DNA from: Planctomycetaceae bacterium
Lineage (GTDB): Bacteria > Planctomycetota > Planctomycetia > Pirellulales > Thermoguttaceae
Length of the DNA: 7,233 bases
Reading direction: 5' to 3'
Assembly: GCA_031266315.1 (NCBI GenBank)
Contig: JAISBG010000410.1
Location: forward strand, 1-7,233
The notes under the pieces: generated by a model
Told to the model about the DNA's origin: nothing
Seen by the model: the letters and a program-made list of their open reading frames with translations, nothing else
The model's database searches: none
In this document: positions 6,863-7,233 of the stretch, piece after piece
How positions within the stretch are numbered: the stretch's first letter is position 1
Layout of the letters: each line of letters begins with the position of its first letter
Program-made: the position numbers and the translations under genes

Positions 6863-6879
6863 AATTCATGTTACGCACC
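6863..6879. repeat. Right arm of a 17-bp inverted repeat bracketing the fliG operon
   Basis: Partner of 4987-5003 (15 of 17 matches, exact core at 6866-6877). It falls in the inferred 5' leader of the operon, between the candidate promoter and the ATG at 6813. In one transcript the two arms could pair and bring the leader and the 3' region together. Confidence 0.5.
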
Positions 6880-6899
6880 GTAGGTAAAAAAGTCGGTCA

Positions 6900-6927
6900 A
6901 ATATACATCAACCCAGTAGAATTGCAA
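6900..6927 (-). promoter_or_regulatory. Candidate sigma70-type promoter for the receiver-like gene and fliG
   Basis: On the minus strand TTGCAA (6922-6927, 4 of 6 to TTGACA) is followed after 16 nt by TATATT (6900-6905, 5 of 6 to TATAAT). A start near 6893 would give a leader of about 80 nt before the ATG at 6813. The -35 box sits inside the perfect 10-bp palindrome AATTGCAATT (6920-6929), which could be an operator. I saw no sequence resembling the flagellar sigma28 or a sigma54 promoter. Confidence 0.4.
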
Positions 6928-6969
6928 TTTTTTCTCCGCCCTGCAAAGCAATTGTGTTTTTTTACAAGC

Positions 6970-7001
6970 GGGGGTGATATTTTTGGGGGGGTGAAATTTT
7001 T
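6970..7001. repeat. G-rich direct repeat, 17-nt period
   Basis: GGGGGTGATATTTTT (6970-6984) recurs as GGGGGTGAAATTTTT (6987-7001), 14 of 15 positions alike, separated by GG so that a run of seven G (6985-6991) is formed. It lies about 45-75 bp upstream of the candidate -35 box. It may be a tandem regulator site or a slippage-prone tract; no function is shown. Confidence 0.6.
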
Positions 7002-7233
7002 AAAAAGTTTATGCGTAAGTTGATATTCTTCATGTAGTTATGAATATTTTTGGAAGTAACGTATCTTTTTTTCTTTTTTTGGGGCGTGGATTAGGTCAGT
7101 GGTTTCAAGTTAAGCGTTTAAGTATTTTGATTTTTATTATTTATTAATTTTTTTGTTGAGACGTGGTTCATTCTTTTAACGTTTTTTTCTTTGGCGGCGG
7201 TCGTTTTGCGAAATTTTTATAGTCGACATGAGT

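Larger units (their letters stand above)
6814..7233. other. Intergenic region upstream of the fliG operon, without a convincing gene
   Basis: These 420 bases are AT-rich and full of homopolymer runs, such as T7-C-T7-G4 around 7064-7084. They contain the operon leader, the candidate promoter, the inverted-repeat arm and the G-rich direct repeat listed separately. No ORF longer than about 35 codons with credible composition is seen on either strand. The last 66 bases are open on the minus strand and could be the end of another gene running in from the right. No tRNA, riboswitch or intrinsic terminator was recognised. Confidence 0.6.

Noticed and set aside
7040..7147. A 35-codon plus-strand ORF starting MNIFGSNVSFF
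   Set aside because: No ribosome site, made largely of T-tract Phe/Leu/Ile codons and very short; composition alone explains it.

Overview
The window looks like a piece of chromosome from an AT-rich, flagellated Gram-negative-type bacterium. Planctomycetota is my best guess, with moderate confidence. It rests on three things: the style of the integrase tail at the left end, a FliG that keeps every switch-protein hallmark but sits outside the usual fliF-fliG-fliH-fliI order, and a very long exported TPR/low-complexity protein. No 16S rRNA or other phylogenetic marker is present, so this is inference.

Layout. (1) At 1-219 (+) is the C-terminal tail of an integrase-type (DDE, rve superfamily) transposase whose catalytic part lies off the left edge. 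(2) 220-426 is AT-rich spacer with no gene. (3) At 427-4815 (-) is a single 1462-residue gene. It has a signal peptide, about five TPR units, then some 1,240 residues of Pro/Thr/Glu/Ser/Lys-rich sequence. That tail contains a seven-copy 15-bp repeat, a Thr-rich block, four scattered LKF motifs and a nine-copy 48-bp (16-residue) repeat. An AGGAG ribosome site 9 nt upstream fixes its start at the ATG at 4815. (4) 4816-5028 is spacer with a short hairpin and an AT-rich tandem repeat. (5) At 5029-6030 (-) is fliG, the flagellar motor switch protein, apparently intact. (6) At 6034-6813 (-), ending 3 nt before fliG, is an unnamed 259-residue protein. Its last ~110 residues look like a degenerate CheY-type receiver domain. 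(7) 6814-7233 has no convincing gene. It holds a candidate sigma70-type promoter for the two-gene operon, a G-rich direct repeat, T-tracts and possibly the last 21 codons of another minus-strand gene.

How it fits together. The receiver-like gene and fliG almost certainly form one transcription unit, read right to left, in which translation of fliG is probably coupled to the gene before it. The TPR/repeat gene follows in the same direction after about 210 nt. It could be co-transcribed or have its own promoter; no clear terminator separates them. The most interesting points are the pseudo-receiver protein coupled to fliG, which is a possible new motor-switch accessory, and the giant exported repeat protein with a recently expanded 16-residue repeat. 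I found no CRISPR array, tRNA, rRNA or recognisable riboswitch.
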